64,000 nt of DNA, taken from assembly GCF_002959915.1 (NCBI RefSeq), contig NZ_PPDE01000003.1, positions 62,001 to 126,000 on the forward strand. Direction: 5' to 3'. This DNA is from Veillonella atypica KON (GTDB lineage: Bacteria; Bacillota; Negativicutes; Veillonellales; Veillonellaceae). The notes beneath the pieces are model-generated. The model did not search any database, was not told the DNA's origin, and saw only the letters and a list, made by a program, of their open reading frames with translations. The position numbers were made by a program, and so were the translations under genes. Shown one piece after another: positions 43,955-52,210 of this stretch (positions are counted from its first letter, which is position 1; each line of letters opens with the position of its first letter).

Positions 43955-44782
43955 TTGGTTCGCATATTTTATGGCCTATTAACTGCATATATAATTATGC
44001 TATTTATTGTGGCAATGCTATTTAATATAGCACCTATAACATATATTGTATTTGGCGTAGCAATAGTATTGCTTTTAGTACTACAATATGACTGGTATAA
44101 GAAACATGCTTTATCTGAAAAAACACATATTAAATTGATTTGCTGCGTATTTATTATATTTAATTTATGTTTAGCAGGACTTGTTGCGGATTGGCTTAAG
44201 TATGATACTCAAACGACTCTTGAACAAACCGATGGATTTGAGTTTAGTACTATGGACTGGCAACGAGGTTGGCCAAATGATGACGGGTTGCCGGAAGGTC
44301 TAAAGCGTCCTAAGAACCTTCCTGAAGGTATTTCAAAGGCCTCTGCATCTGGCGATAGCTTAGCGTGGGCAAATGCATATCCTACAAGATATACTGTATT
44401 AGAAGGAAATCCTACAGTTATTGCACAGTATGAGGAGATTGCTAAGGAACACACTGTGTATCAAGCGCAAATTGATGCGGATGGTGTATTGCGTGATTTA
44501 GACACTGGGGAGAAAAAGCGTTTTATATCTCATCCCAATAGCTATAACATTATAGAGAGCATCGAGGAAGAACCTCTAAACTTACCACAACGGAGTTTTA
44601 TAGAGTGGTTACGCTTTGCTCCTCGAAAAGAAACGAAAAAAGTGGTGAAGTACACATATAATTCTACTGAAAATCATAGACTATATGTCTTTGTAGACGA
44701 TGGGAATACTAAAAGACCTCATTTCGTGGAACTTTTGATCAGTAATGATGGGACACGGGCTGTGTTTTATCAATCTAAGTAA
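43955..44782 (+). CDS. Membrane-anchored protein, function unknown
   Basis: 275 residues beginning at TTG 43955 (GGGAG 7 bases upstream, no better ATG). Three hydrophobic segments in the first about 85 residues, then an extracytoplasmic part of about 190 residues with Trp- and Pro-rich start (FSTMDWQRGWPNDDGLPEGL). The C-terminal half (VIAQYEEIAKEHTVYQAQ...YVFVDDG...VELLISNDGTRAVFY) recurs in the fragment just downstream. No catalytic motif seen. I do not recognise the family. Confidence 0.6.
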   Translation: MVRIFYGLLTAYIIMLFIVAMLFNIAPITYIVFGVAIVLLLVLQYDWYKKHALSEKTHIKLICCVFIIFNLCLAGLVADWLKYDTQTTLEQTDGFEFSTMDWQRGWPNDDGLPEGLKRPKNLPEGISKASASGDSLAWANAYPTRYTVLEGNPTVIAQYEEIAKEHTVYQAQIDADGVLRDLDTGEKKRFISHPNSYNIIESIEEEPLNLPQRSFIEWLRFAPRKETKKVVKYTYNSTENHRLYVFVDDGNTKRPHFVELLISNDGTRAVFYQSK

Positions 44783-44784
44783 TG

Positions 44785-45215
44785 GAGGGAATCAAAGCTG
44801 TTTAGTATTAGATGGTGATAAAGCTACGATTTCAAGGTATGAGGAAACGGTTAAATCTAATGCTTGGTATTCGTTTATAAATGGCAGGGACAAAGATACT
44901 ACAGTTGAAGTACTTAATTCGTTTACATATCCAAAAGATAAAAATGTATTGGTTAGTGATGTAAGCAATTATTATGAGATTATTACCATTCGACGACAAA
45001 ATTGGAAATTATTTCCCTGGTTAATTGACGGTAGACAAAGTGTCGGTGATGATCCCAACGAAGATTTTTATTATAGTACTCGAGTATCAGCTGAGAAATA
45101 TGTAGTATATGTTGTTTATCATAATTTTGATCAAGATCAGCCTAGAGTCATTTACTTTATGTTTAACCCAGAGCGAACTCGAATGATTACTGTAGATATA
45201 GATATGTATCATTAG
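44785..45215 (+). pseudogene. Truncated copy of the upstream gene's C-terminal half
   Basis: An open stretch overlapping and following the previous stop in another frame. From about 44796 it reads LVLDGDKATISRYEETVKSN...YVVYVVYHNFDQDQPRVIYFMFNPERTRMITVD. This aligns with residues about 145-275 of the preceding protein (ISRYEETVK with IAQYEEIAK; PRVIYFMFNPERTRMI with PHFVELLISNDGTRAV). The N-terminal membrane region is missing and there is no start codon with a ribosome site, so it looks like a degenerate tandem duplication. Translational coupling from the upstream gene remains possible (in-frame ATG at 44745). Confidence 0.6.
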
Positions 45216-45247
45216 AGTTGGGCAGAGTTTGTATATATAATTTGGAA

Positions 45248-45283
45248 CAATACTTGAACATATTACAATATATTCAAGTATTG
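45248..45283. repeat. 11-bp inverted repeat upstream of the symporter promoter
   Basis: CAATACTTGAA (45248-45258) and TTCAAGTATTG (45273-45283), 14 bases apart, ending three bases before the -35 box of the promoter at 45287. Either an operator or the terminator of the upstream fragment; no T run follows. Confidence 0.6.
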
Positions 45284-45286
45284 TAA

Positions 45287-45315
45287 TTGACAATTCTAAA
45301 ACATATTTTTATAAT
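45287..45315 (+). promoter_or_regulatory. Consensus promoter of the dicarboxylate symporter gene
   Basis: TTGACA (45287-45292), 17-base spacer, TATAAT (45310-45315): a perfect sigma-A consensus. Expected start about 45322, leaving about 95 bases of leader that include the hairpin at 45351-45375. Confidence 0.85.
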
Positions 45316-45350
45316 GGGTTTTATGAAGAGACTCGGATGTGATTAATTAT

Positions 45351-45375
45351 CCCAGCCCCTAGGGCTGGGGTTTCT
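45351..45375 (+). terminator. Leader hairpin of the symporter gene
   Basis: CCCAGCCC, loop CTA, GGGCTGGG, then GTTTCTTTA. The stem is perfect and GC-rich. It lies after the transcription start and before the gene, so it acts as a leader attenuator or a start-site insulator. Confidence 0.65.
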
Positions 45376-45416
45376 TTATTGGTCTCTAGTAGTTTTATTA
45401 GTTGAGAGGTGTTTTT

Positions 45417-46739
45417 ATGGCAGATCAAAATAATAAAAATGTTGATGCCTTAGCGCAAGAGATTACCTTGAAAAGTCGTGGTCAAGGTAAATTACGTCAA
45501 TTTATATTATGGATGGGTGCGCTCATCATCGGCGCTATCTTAGGATGGCAACATATTCCAGTTCTTAATGATTTATTTAATTTCATTGCTGCAGTATTTA
45601 CGCATTTATTCCAATTTATTGCAATACCTACTGTATCACTAGCGGTTATTACTACATTGTCCATGTTGGGTGCTAAGAAGGATACAGGCCGTATCTTTGG
45701 TCATGCTGTCACCTATACATTGTTAACAACAATTTGTGCAGCCGCTGTTGGTCTTGGTTTATTCCTTTGGATTGCGCCAGGTAACTTACCATTTGATGTA
45801 ATCGGTGCCGGTGCAGCGCAAGTACCTGAAAAATTAGGTCACGTAACATATTATGATCATTTCTTATCCGTTATTCCTAACAATATTTTGAAACCGTATT
45901 TAGAAGGTAACGTATTGTCCGTTATGTTCATTTCTGCTTCTGTTGGTTTAGCTTTTGCTTTCATGCCTCGTACAGAAGGTCGTGAAGCAGTATTGAAGGT
46001 GTTATTTGGTTTACAAGAATTACTATTCACATTGATTAGAGGTTTACTTTACGTTTTACCAATCGGTATCCTTGCTTTTGCAGGTCAATTATCTGCACAA
46101 ATCGAAGCAGGGGTCATTGTTGGTGCATTAGGTAAATATACAGCTGTTGTAATCGGCGGCAACTTGATTCAATTCTTTATTGTAATTCCATTGTTCTTGT
46201 TATTCCGTGGTTTAAACCCTCTCGATGTATTCCGCAAAATGTCTCCAGCCGTAGCTGTTGCATTGTTCACGAAATCTTCTGCTGCTACATTGCCTGTTAC
46301 ATTGGCCTCTGCAGAAGACAATTTGAAAGCCCATCCTTCTGTAGCGCGTTTCGTGTTACCAATTTGTACAACTATTAATATGAATGGTTGCGCAGCTTTC
46401 ATCCTTGTAACATCCTTATTTGTAATGCAAAATGCAGGTATTGAATTAACTATGGGTACCATGATTGCTTGGTTATTCATTGCTGTTCTTGCTGCGATTG
46501 GTAATGCTGGTGTTCCAATGGGCTGTTACTTCTTAACATTGTCCTTGATGAGTTCCATTGGTGCGCCAATCGGTTTGCTTGGTATTATCTTACCAATCTA
46601 TACAATTATCGACATGATTGAAACGGCCGAAAACGTTTGGTCCGATGCATCTGTATGTGCTATGGTTGATAATGATTTGAAAGGTACCTTAGACGATCCT
46701 GACTCTCATGATGACATGCCTCAATTCCAAGGTGCGTAG
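45417..46739 (+). CDS. Dicarboxylate/amino acid:cation symporter (DAACS)
   Basis: 440 residues, 8 helices plus two hairpins. The substrate region reads TKSSAATLPVTLA (serine-rich hairpin, usually SSS/SST) and INMNGCAAFILVTSLFV (NMDGT-like motif with Gly-Cys in place of Gly-Thr), then GNAGVPMGCYFLTLSLM. It resembles GltP/SstT: import of glutamate, aspartate, serine or C4 acids with Na+ or H+. The changed NMNGC motif makes substrate assignment uncertain. ATG 45417 follows GAGAGGTG. It is separated from its neighbours by terminators and has its own strong promoter. Confidence 0.9.
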   Translation: MADQNNKNVDALAQEITLKSRGQGKLRQFILWMGALIIGAILGWQHIPVLNDLFNFIAAVFTHLFQFIAIPTVSLAVITTLSMLGAKKDTGRIFGHAVTYTLLTTICAAAVGLGLFLWIAPGNLPFDVIGAGAAQVPEKLGHVTYYDHFLSVIPNNILKPYLEGNVLSVMFISASVGLAFAFMPRTEGREAVLKVLFGLQELLFTLIRGLLYVLPIGILAFAGQLSAQIEAGVIVGALGKYTAVVIGGNLIQFFIVIPLFLLFRGLNPLDVFRKMSPAVAVALFTKSSAATLPVTLASAEDNLKAHPSVARFVLPICTTINMNGCAAFILVTSLFVMQNAGIELTMGTMIAWLFIAVLAAIGNAGVPMGCYFLTLSLMSSIGAPIGLLGIILPIYTIIDMIETAENVWSDASVCAMVDNDLKGTLDDPDSHDDMPQFQGA

Positions 46740-46768
46740 ATTGTACGTTATAAAAGCATAATATAAAT

Positions 46769-46803
46769 AGGTTGCCTCTTATATGTGAGGCAACCTATTT
46801 TGC
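46769..46803 (+). terminator. Symporter gene terminator
   Basis: ATAGGTTGCCTC, short loop, GAGGCAACCTAT then TTTGCTT. Confidence 0.85.
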
Positions 46804-46888
46804 TTTCAAATAGAAAATATAATAATGTGCCACGTTTACTATTTTCTGGAAAACAATTATTGGTATAATTAAGAAAAGGGGGATGGCT

Positions 46889-47512
46889 ATGGACAGACAG
46901 TTAAGCACATATTTAAATGGGCGAGAACCGCAAGTGATTACAGATATTGATGTTATAACGGCAGCGGTAGCAGTGCCATTGCTTAAAATTGATGGTGAGG
47001 ATCACATCCTATTTACGGTGCGTAGTCAGACATTACGTAGGCAGCCTGGTGAAATTAGCTTTCCTGGTGGACATTGTGAAAGCACCGATAAAACTGGAGC
47101 TGCTGCGGCTATTCGTGAATGCTCGGAAGAATTAGGGATAGATACAGAGCAAATTGAATTGTTAGGCTCATTAGATTGTTTAGTATCTGCCATTGGTGTT
47201 AAATTACATGCAGTGGCGGTACGTTTACATACGGATGAATTTCGCCCTAATATTGATGAGGTCGGTGAAATTTTTACGGTACCACTTTCGTATTTATTGA
47301 ATATGGAACCAACGGTAGGGCACTTAGATATCGGAACTAAACCATTACGAGATTTTCCGTTCCATTTATTAGAAGGGTATCAAATAGATTGGAAAATTCG
47401 GCAGAACTATTCTGTTTATTTTTATCCCTATAAGCAATATACGATATGGGGATTAACAGGTCGAGTCCTCAAAAATTTCTTAGATTTATATCGACAAGGT
47501 AATACTATATAA
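46889..47512 (+). CDS. Nudix hydrolase, CoA pyrophosphatase-like
   Basis: About 207 residues. The Nudix box is GHCESTDKTGAAAAIRECSEELGI (about residues 61-84), preceded by RRQPGEISFPGG, the QPGeisFPGG motif of CoA-cleaving NudL/NUDT7-type enzymes. It likely hydrolyses CoA or related nucleotide diphosphates. ATG 46889 is preferred over ATG 46883, since AAAAGGGGG would be only about two bases from the latter. TATAAT at 46864-46869 with TGG before it is an extended -10. The following cobT-like gene begins two bases after the stop. Confidence 0.88.
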   Translation: MDRQLSTYLNGREPQVITDIDVITAAVAVPLLKIDGEDHILFTVRSQTLRRQPGEISFPGGHCESTDKTGAAAAIRECSEELGIDTEQIELLGSLDCLVSAIGVKLHAVAVRLHTDEFRPNIDEVGEIFTVPLSYLLNMEPTVGHLDIGTKPLRDFPFHLLEGYQIDWKIRQNYSVYFYPYKQYTIWGLTGRVLKNFLDLYRQGNTI

Positions 47513-47513
47513 A

Positions 47514-48551
47514 ATGAAAGATAACGAAATAACTTCATTTGATAAAGAATTGAATAAATTCCTCCAACCTAAGTGCCTAATACCTGGTGGCCTTGGTTTA
47601 TGGGAAACCTATTTTCGTAAAATTTGTACGGCTTGGGGCCGTATCGATAGTGAAATTAGACCTCAGCACATCATATTTTCCGCCGATAATGGGTGCAATA
47701 TGGAAGGTTATGTAGGTTATAACTATGAGGTAACGCAAAAGCAGTCGCGTAATATGCTCTTGGGTCGTTCGTCAGCTACACAGTTTTGTAACTTTAACAA
47801 TATTCCTTATGAAGTTGTGGATGTAGGAATTGCCTCAGATGATGGCATCGGAGTGAATCGCAAGGTCGCAAAGGGGACTAAGAATATATTAAACCATCCT
47901 GCTATGACTGAGGATGAATTTAATAGTGCCTTTCAAGCTGGCTATGAACGAGTTGAACATTATGTAAAGCAAGGGATAAATCTTTTTTCCTTTGGGGAAA
48001 TGGGACTCGGTAATACGACGACCTCTGCCTGTGTGTTGTCTGCCTTAACTGGAGCGGATCCTACTGAAACAGTAGGACCCGGTTCTTGGCCCGATAAACC
48101 AGATTTGATAAAGCGTAAAATTGACTTTGTCTATGCTGTATTAGATAAACATAAGAATAATATTATTGCTGAAAGTGAGTATGATCGCGTTCGCAAAATT
48201 GTAGCCCATGTAGGGGGCTTTGATATTGCTGCTATTCTTGGGGCTATGCTCGCTTGTGTTGAGTTTAAAAAGCCCTTCGTCATTGATGGCTTTATTACAG
48301 CTGTATCAGCAGCTTGTGCGGTACATATGAATGATCGTGTTAAGGATTATGCATTGCCATCTCATAACTCTCGAGAAAAAGGCACAGAGCTAGCTTTAGC
48401 AGAGGTAGATATTACACAAGACATGGTTCCTATTCAAGCCCACATGTCGATGGGGGAAGGGACAGGAGCTATCTTAATGGTTCAAATGCTCAAAACTACA
48501 CAGCATATGTTTGTAAACGTAGGGACCTTTGCAGATTTGATGAAATTATAA
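47514..48551 (+). CDS. cobT: CobT-like nicotinate-nucleotide:base phosphoribosyltransferase
   Basis: 345 residues. Motifs: GLGLWETYFRKIC at the N terminus (the GSLG..E block), FSADNGCNMEGY (AGDHGV-like), FGEMGLGNTTTSACV, VIDGFITAVSAACAV and SMGEGTGAILMVQ with the catalytic Glu. It activates the lower ligand base of cobamides, making alpha-ribazole phosphate or its phenolic analogue. The HGV motif is replaced by NGCN, so base choice may differ from benzimidazole; Negativicutes such as Sporomusa make phenolyl cobamides with ArsAB (known). Here one copy stands alone. Coupled to the Nudix gene; DUF389 follows 9 bases later. Confidence 0.85.
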   Translation: MKDNEITSFDKELNKFLQPKCLIPGGLGLWETYFRKICTAWGRIDSEIRPQHIIFSADNGCNMEGYVGYNYEVTQKQSRNMLLGRSSATQFCNFNNIPYEVVDVGIASDDGIGVNRKVAKGTKNILNHPAMTEDEFNSAFQAGYERVEHYVKQGINLFSFGEMGLGNTTTSACVLSALTGADPTETVGPGSWPDKPDLIKRKIDFVYAVLDKHKNNIIAESEYDRVRKIVAHVGGFDIAAILGAMLACVEFKKPFVIDGFITAVSAACAVHMNDRVKDYALPSHNSREKGTELALAEVDITQDMVPIQAHMSMGEGTGAILMVQMLKTTQHMFVNVGTFADLMKL

Positions 48552-48560
48552 GGAGGACGA

Positions 48561-49874
48561 ATGAAAATAAATAAATACTTTGATATACATTTTGAGCGAG
48601 CTGATGATGCAACTATCGCTAAAAGACTGATAGGTGGTGCTAAGATTAAGGGACCTGCTTTGGTTATCCTGATCCTCTCCATGTTTATTGCCTCTATTGG
48701 GTTGAATATGAATAGTACGGCAGTTGTTATTGGTGCTATGCTTATATCGCCGTTGATGGGACCTATTTTAGCAACTGGTTTTGGCTTCGCTACGCTTAAT
48801 TTTACAGTTGTGAAGAGCGGTATTTTAAGATTGTCCTTACAGATTACGATTGCTGTTTTGGCATCTGCTTTATATTTTTATATTTCTCCCGTTCAGACGG
48901 CTACATCTGAACTATTAGCGCGTACAGAACCGAATATTTTTGATGTATTCATTGCTATATTTGGTGGGTTAGCTGGGATTATTGGGCAAACGCGTAAGAC
49001 CTTAGATAATGTTATACCAGGTGTTGCGATTGCGACTGCACTTATGCCACCACTATGTACGGCAGGATATGGACTTGCTAATGGAAATTGGAACTATTTC
49101 TTTGGGGCTAGCTATTTATTCTTTATAAATGCATTCTTCATCTTCTTTGCATCTTTTATTGTTTTAAAGGGTGTATATAGTTTGCCATTCCATAAACAAG
49201 CAGAAGAGGTTAATCGTCGTAACCAGCTAATATTTCTCGTAATTGGTCTTATTATGGCTATACCAAGTATTTATGCAGGCTATGATATGACCATCAAGTA
49301 TTCTGAGTCAAATCATATGGAGCAGTTTATTAAGAATGATATTAATCAAGAGGGACGTCGACAAGTGATTGATTATTCATTGGATCAAACGAATAAGCTA
49401 GTAGACATAGTAGTTATAGGAGCTCCTGTGACTTCAGAGGAGCAAGCCCAGTTGGATGACAAGTTACATAAGGATGAGTACTTGCAGCCTTATACATTAC
49501 GATTTGTTAATAGCGTAGATGAGAAAAAATCTACTATGGATAAGACGAACTTGAATAAATCTTCAGAGAATCTTGAAACATATAAAAACTTGAGCAATCT
49601 ATACCAGCCAACTTATCAATTAGTAAGTGAAACTATAAATACTATGAAAACGACAGAAGCTGAAGCAAAGGCGTTATTCCCGTTTGTAAGCAAAGTGGAA
49701 GGCATGCCTTTAATAGATAACCTAGAACAGCCTAAAGCGAGTCGCTATATGGTGATTATCCATACTACATCCACTATATCTGATGCCGATTTGGAACGAA
49801 TAAAAGCTTGGTTAGAGGCTAAATTATCAGCGCCTGTAACTATTTCTATCGAGCAAACAACGTCAACTCTATAA
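48561..49874 (+). CDS. DUF389 membrane protein
   Basis: 437 residues. A membrane domain of about 7 helices (residues 30-220) has the DUF389 signature GLNMNSTAVVIGAMLISPLMGPILATGFG, GQTRKTLDNVIPGVAIATALMPPLCTAGYGLA and FINAFFIFFASFIVL. A hydrophilic C-terminal half (about 235-437) may fold into a cytoplasmic or outer domain with a coiled stretch. Family function is unknown. Ribosome site AGGAGG before ATG 48561. It is the last gene of the Nudix-cobT-DUF389 operon, followed by a terminator. Confidence 0.85.
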   Translation: MKINKYFDIHFERADDATIAKRLIGGAKIKGPALVILILSMFIASIGLNMNSTAVVIGAMLISPLMGPILATGFGFATLNFTVVKSGILRLSLQITIAVLASALYFYISPVQTATSELLARTEPNIFDVFIAIFGGLAGIIGQTRKTLDNVIPGVAIATALMPPLCTAGYGLANGNWNYFFGASYLFFINAFFIFFASFIVLKGVYSLPFHKQAEEVNRRNQLIFLVIGLIMAIPSIYAGYDMTIKYSESNHMEQFIKNDINQEGRRQVIDYSLDQTNKLVDIVVIGAPVTSEEQAQLDDKLHKDEYLQPYTLRFVNSVDEKKSTMDKTNLNKSSENLETYKNLSNLYQPTYQLVSETINTMKTTEAEAKALFPFVSKVEGMPLIDNLEQPKASRYMVIIHTTSTISDADLERIKAWLEAKLSAPVTISIEQTTSTL

Positions 49875-49959
49875 GGGAGCTATCATCCCAGCGTTCTAAT
49901 TGATCGTTAATAATATATGTATCTGATACAATACCTTCTCATGACAAATTCTATAGATA

Positions 49960-49996
49960 CGAAAAGGGGCTGTTTTGTTACAGCCCCTTTTTTACA
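49960..49996. terminator. Bidirectional terminator
   Basis: AAAAGGGGCTG, loop TTTTGTTA, CAGCCCCTTTTTT; lies between the DUF389 gene and the convergent DXS-like gene. Confidence 0.88.
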
Positions 49997-50009
49997 TATA
50001 TGTATTGAA

Positions 50010-51764
50010 TTAATGTTGTATGTTTTGTATATCATCTAAAATGTGTTCAAAATCTAGGTGATTTTGTTGTAATACATCTTCTGGATTGTATCGGTCGTAG
50101 AATTGTTTGGAAATGCCATAGTTTAAGACGTTCATGGACGTTTTTCCATAATAGCTAGCAATTTTTTGACCATAGCCACCTTCGAGTTCGCCGTCCTCTA
50201 AGGTGATGACGATATTGTGGTCCTTTGTTAATTCATTCAATGTATCAGTGTCTAAACTAGAAATACAAAGTGGTTTGACAAGCGTCGGAGAGATATGAAT
50301 GGCATCATGGATTGCGTGGCTAAGTTCGACCGCCTTATGGTAGAAATTACCGACACCTATGATGGCAATCGTATTACCTGATTGGGTTATGTTACACGAC
50401 GTTACAGGACATTCTGTTGTATTGGATTGACTAGTTTCGTAAATCGGTGATCCTACAGGAATACGGATGGCGATAGGATGATTGTGATGTTCTACTCCAT
50501 AACGAATGGAAGATTCTAATTCCTCTACTGTTGTAGGTGCTAGGTACATGAGATTTGGCATGTTGCTGAGCATAGTAATATCGTTGAATCCAAGGTGTGT
50601 CATATCCTTATTACCATAAATGGACGCGCGATATACAAGGATCAGTGCATTGCTATTATTAATACATAGGTCATTAATAATTTGATCATAGGCGCGTTGT
50701 AAAAATGTACTGTAAATCGGTAAAATCGGCGTGCCACCGTTGTGGGCAATGCCAGCAAGTAATGTTGTAGCATGTTCTTCTGCAATGCCTACGTCGATGT
50801 ATTGAGCACCTAATTTTTCACGTATATCTTTGGTTAAACAGAAACCGCCAGGCGTAGCAGCTGTAACGATACATGCAGCTTTGTTTTGCTCCAGTGCATC
50901 AATGAGTTGTTTTGCAACGATAGATTCATAGCTGTTGGTATAGCGTTTTTTTGTTTCCCCTGTGTCAATATCAAATCCTGATGGATTATGAAAGCTTTCA
51001 GGATTGGTAATAGCCTTGTTGTAACCGTAGCCCTTTGTCGTATGGATGTGGAGCACTATCGGTGTTGTCTCTGCTTTACATTCTTTTAAAGCCTTAATTA
51101 CGGTTGGCAACGAATTGCCATCGTCGACGTAACGATATGAAAATCCTAGAGCTTTAAAGATATTATTAGGGCTTTCACCATTAGTTTCGCGTAATTGTTG
51201 AAGATGGCTATATAAACCGCCGTGATTTTCTGCAATAGATTGGTCGTTGTCGTTGAGGATAATCAAACATTGAGAGGACATTGTGGCTAAGTGATTTAAT
51301 GCTTCATAAGCCTCGCCACCAGAGAGAGCGCCGTCGCCGATTAACGTAATAATTGGATGCGTTTTATGCTGTAAATCGCGTCCAATCATGAGCCCACAAG
51401 CTAAACTGAGGCTTGTGGAAGCATGACCTAAGTGAAATGCGTCGTAGGTGCTTTCATCAGGATTGCTATAACCGGATACGGTGTGAAATTTGTTTTTATT
51501 TTTAAAGCCTTCGTAACGGCCTGTTAAAATTTTATGAGCATAACTTTGATGGGAAATATCAAATATAAATTGAGCATCATCAGGGCTGAACACATGATGC
51601 AAGGCAACAATAATATCAGTGGCTCCTAAAGATGAACCAATGTGACCGCCAATGTGTGATGTTCTATGGATAATTAAATTGCGTATATGTTGTGCGATGA
51701 CCTCGAGTTCTGTGAGAGAACAGTCGCGCAAATCGCTAGGAATTTGAATGTCTGTCAGTTCCAT
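50010..51764 (-). CDS. Divergent DXS-like thiamine-diphosphate enzyme
   Basis: 584 residues, shorter than typical DXS (620-640). Kept: SHIGGHIGSSLG (ThDP His), FDISHQSYAHKILTGR, GDGALSGGEAYEALN (Mg/ThDP motif), GIAEEHATTLLAGIA (catalytic Glu) and LEDGELEGGYGQKIA. Changed: the block that is usually GADG.THQGAFD reads YGNKDMTHLGFND, and WDVGHQ is FDISHQ. DXS makes 1-deoxyxylulose 5-phosphate for isoprenoids, thiamin and pyridoxal. This may be a second, specialised copy; no other isoprenoid gene is adjacent. Some Firmicutes carry such short forms. Substrate is uncertain. Confidence 0.75.
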   Translation of the reverse strand: MELTDIQIPSDLRDCSLTELEVIAQHIRNLIIHRTSHIGGHIGSSLGATDIIVALHHVFSPDDAQFIFDISHQSYAHKILTGRYEGFKNKNKFHTVSGYSNPDESTYDAFHLGHASTSLSLACGLMIGRDLQHKTHPIITLIGDGALSGGEAYEALNHLATMSSQCLIILNDNDQSIAENHGGLYSHLQQLRETNGESPNNIFKALGFSYRYVDDGNSLPTVIKALKECKAETTPIVLHIHTTKGYGYNKAITNPESFHNPSGFDIDTGETKKRYTNSYESIVAKQLIDALEQNKAACIVTAATPGGFCLTKDIREKLGAQYIDVGIAEEHATTLLAGIAHNGGTPILPIYSTFLQRAYDQIINDLCINNSNALILVYRASIYGNKDMTHLGFNDITMLSNMPNLMYLAPTTVEELESSIRYGVEHHNHPIAIRIPVGSPIYETSQSNTTECPVTSCNITQSGNTIAIIGVGNFYHKAVELSHAIHDAIHISPTLVKPLCISSLDTDTLNELTKDHNIVITLEDGELEGGYGQKIASYYGKTSMNVLNYGISKQFYDRYNPEDVLQQNHLDFEHILDDIQNIQH

Positions 51765-52210
51765 AGGTCTCCTACATAATCCATACTAATGGATAAATCA
51801 ATTACAGTTAATGAAATATATGACTCATTAATAGTTATTATAACATTATAGAGTAAAATTATTTATAAATAAAAAGGTAATTCGGTATATTTAGATATAT
51901 AAATAAGTGATAGCTAACCATATTAATTTTAGAATGTATCTTTACACACAATATTTTTCACTTCAAAGTGGTATAATAAAAAATACACGACATGTAGAGT
52001 TATATATATTTTATTAGGAATAGTCATGTTCTATATACCACATTGGAATATGGCAAAATCTAGAATTAATCTCTGTTTGTTGTATAATATATTTAATATT
52101 TAATTTTTTAGATGTGTAGTTAAAAGCTTTATTATTTAACTTTTACTTAAATGTATGAAGAAAAATGGTGCGAGCGTACCAATTCTTCATTTTTTTCAAG
52201 AGAGGTATAT
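51765..52210. other. Intergenic gap between divergent genes
   Basis: 446 AT-rich bases between the DXS-like gene (minus) and the dehydratase activase (plus). TATAAT at 52083-52088 is a candidate -10 for the plus gene, without a good -35. The only strong structure is the terminator at 52155-52197. No gene was seen. Confidence 0.5.
52155..52197 (+). terminator. Terminator hairpin in the activase leader
   Basis: ATGAAGAA (52155-52162) pairs with TTCTTCAT (52183-52190), with a second stem GGTGC/GTACC inside, followed by seven T. It ends only about 15 bases before the start codon and overlaps the region where an upstream in-frame ATG would otherwise be used. Confidence 0.7.
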
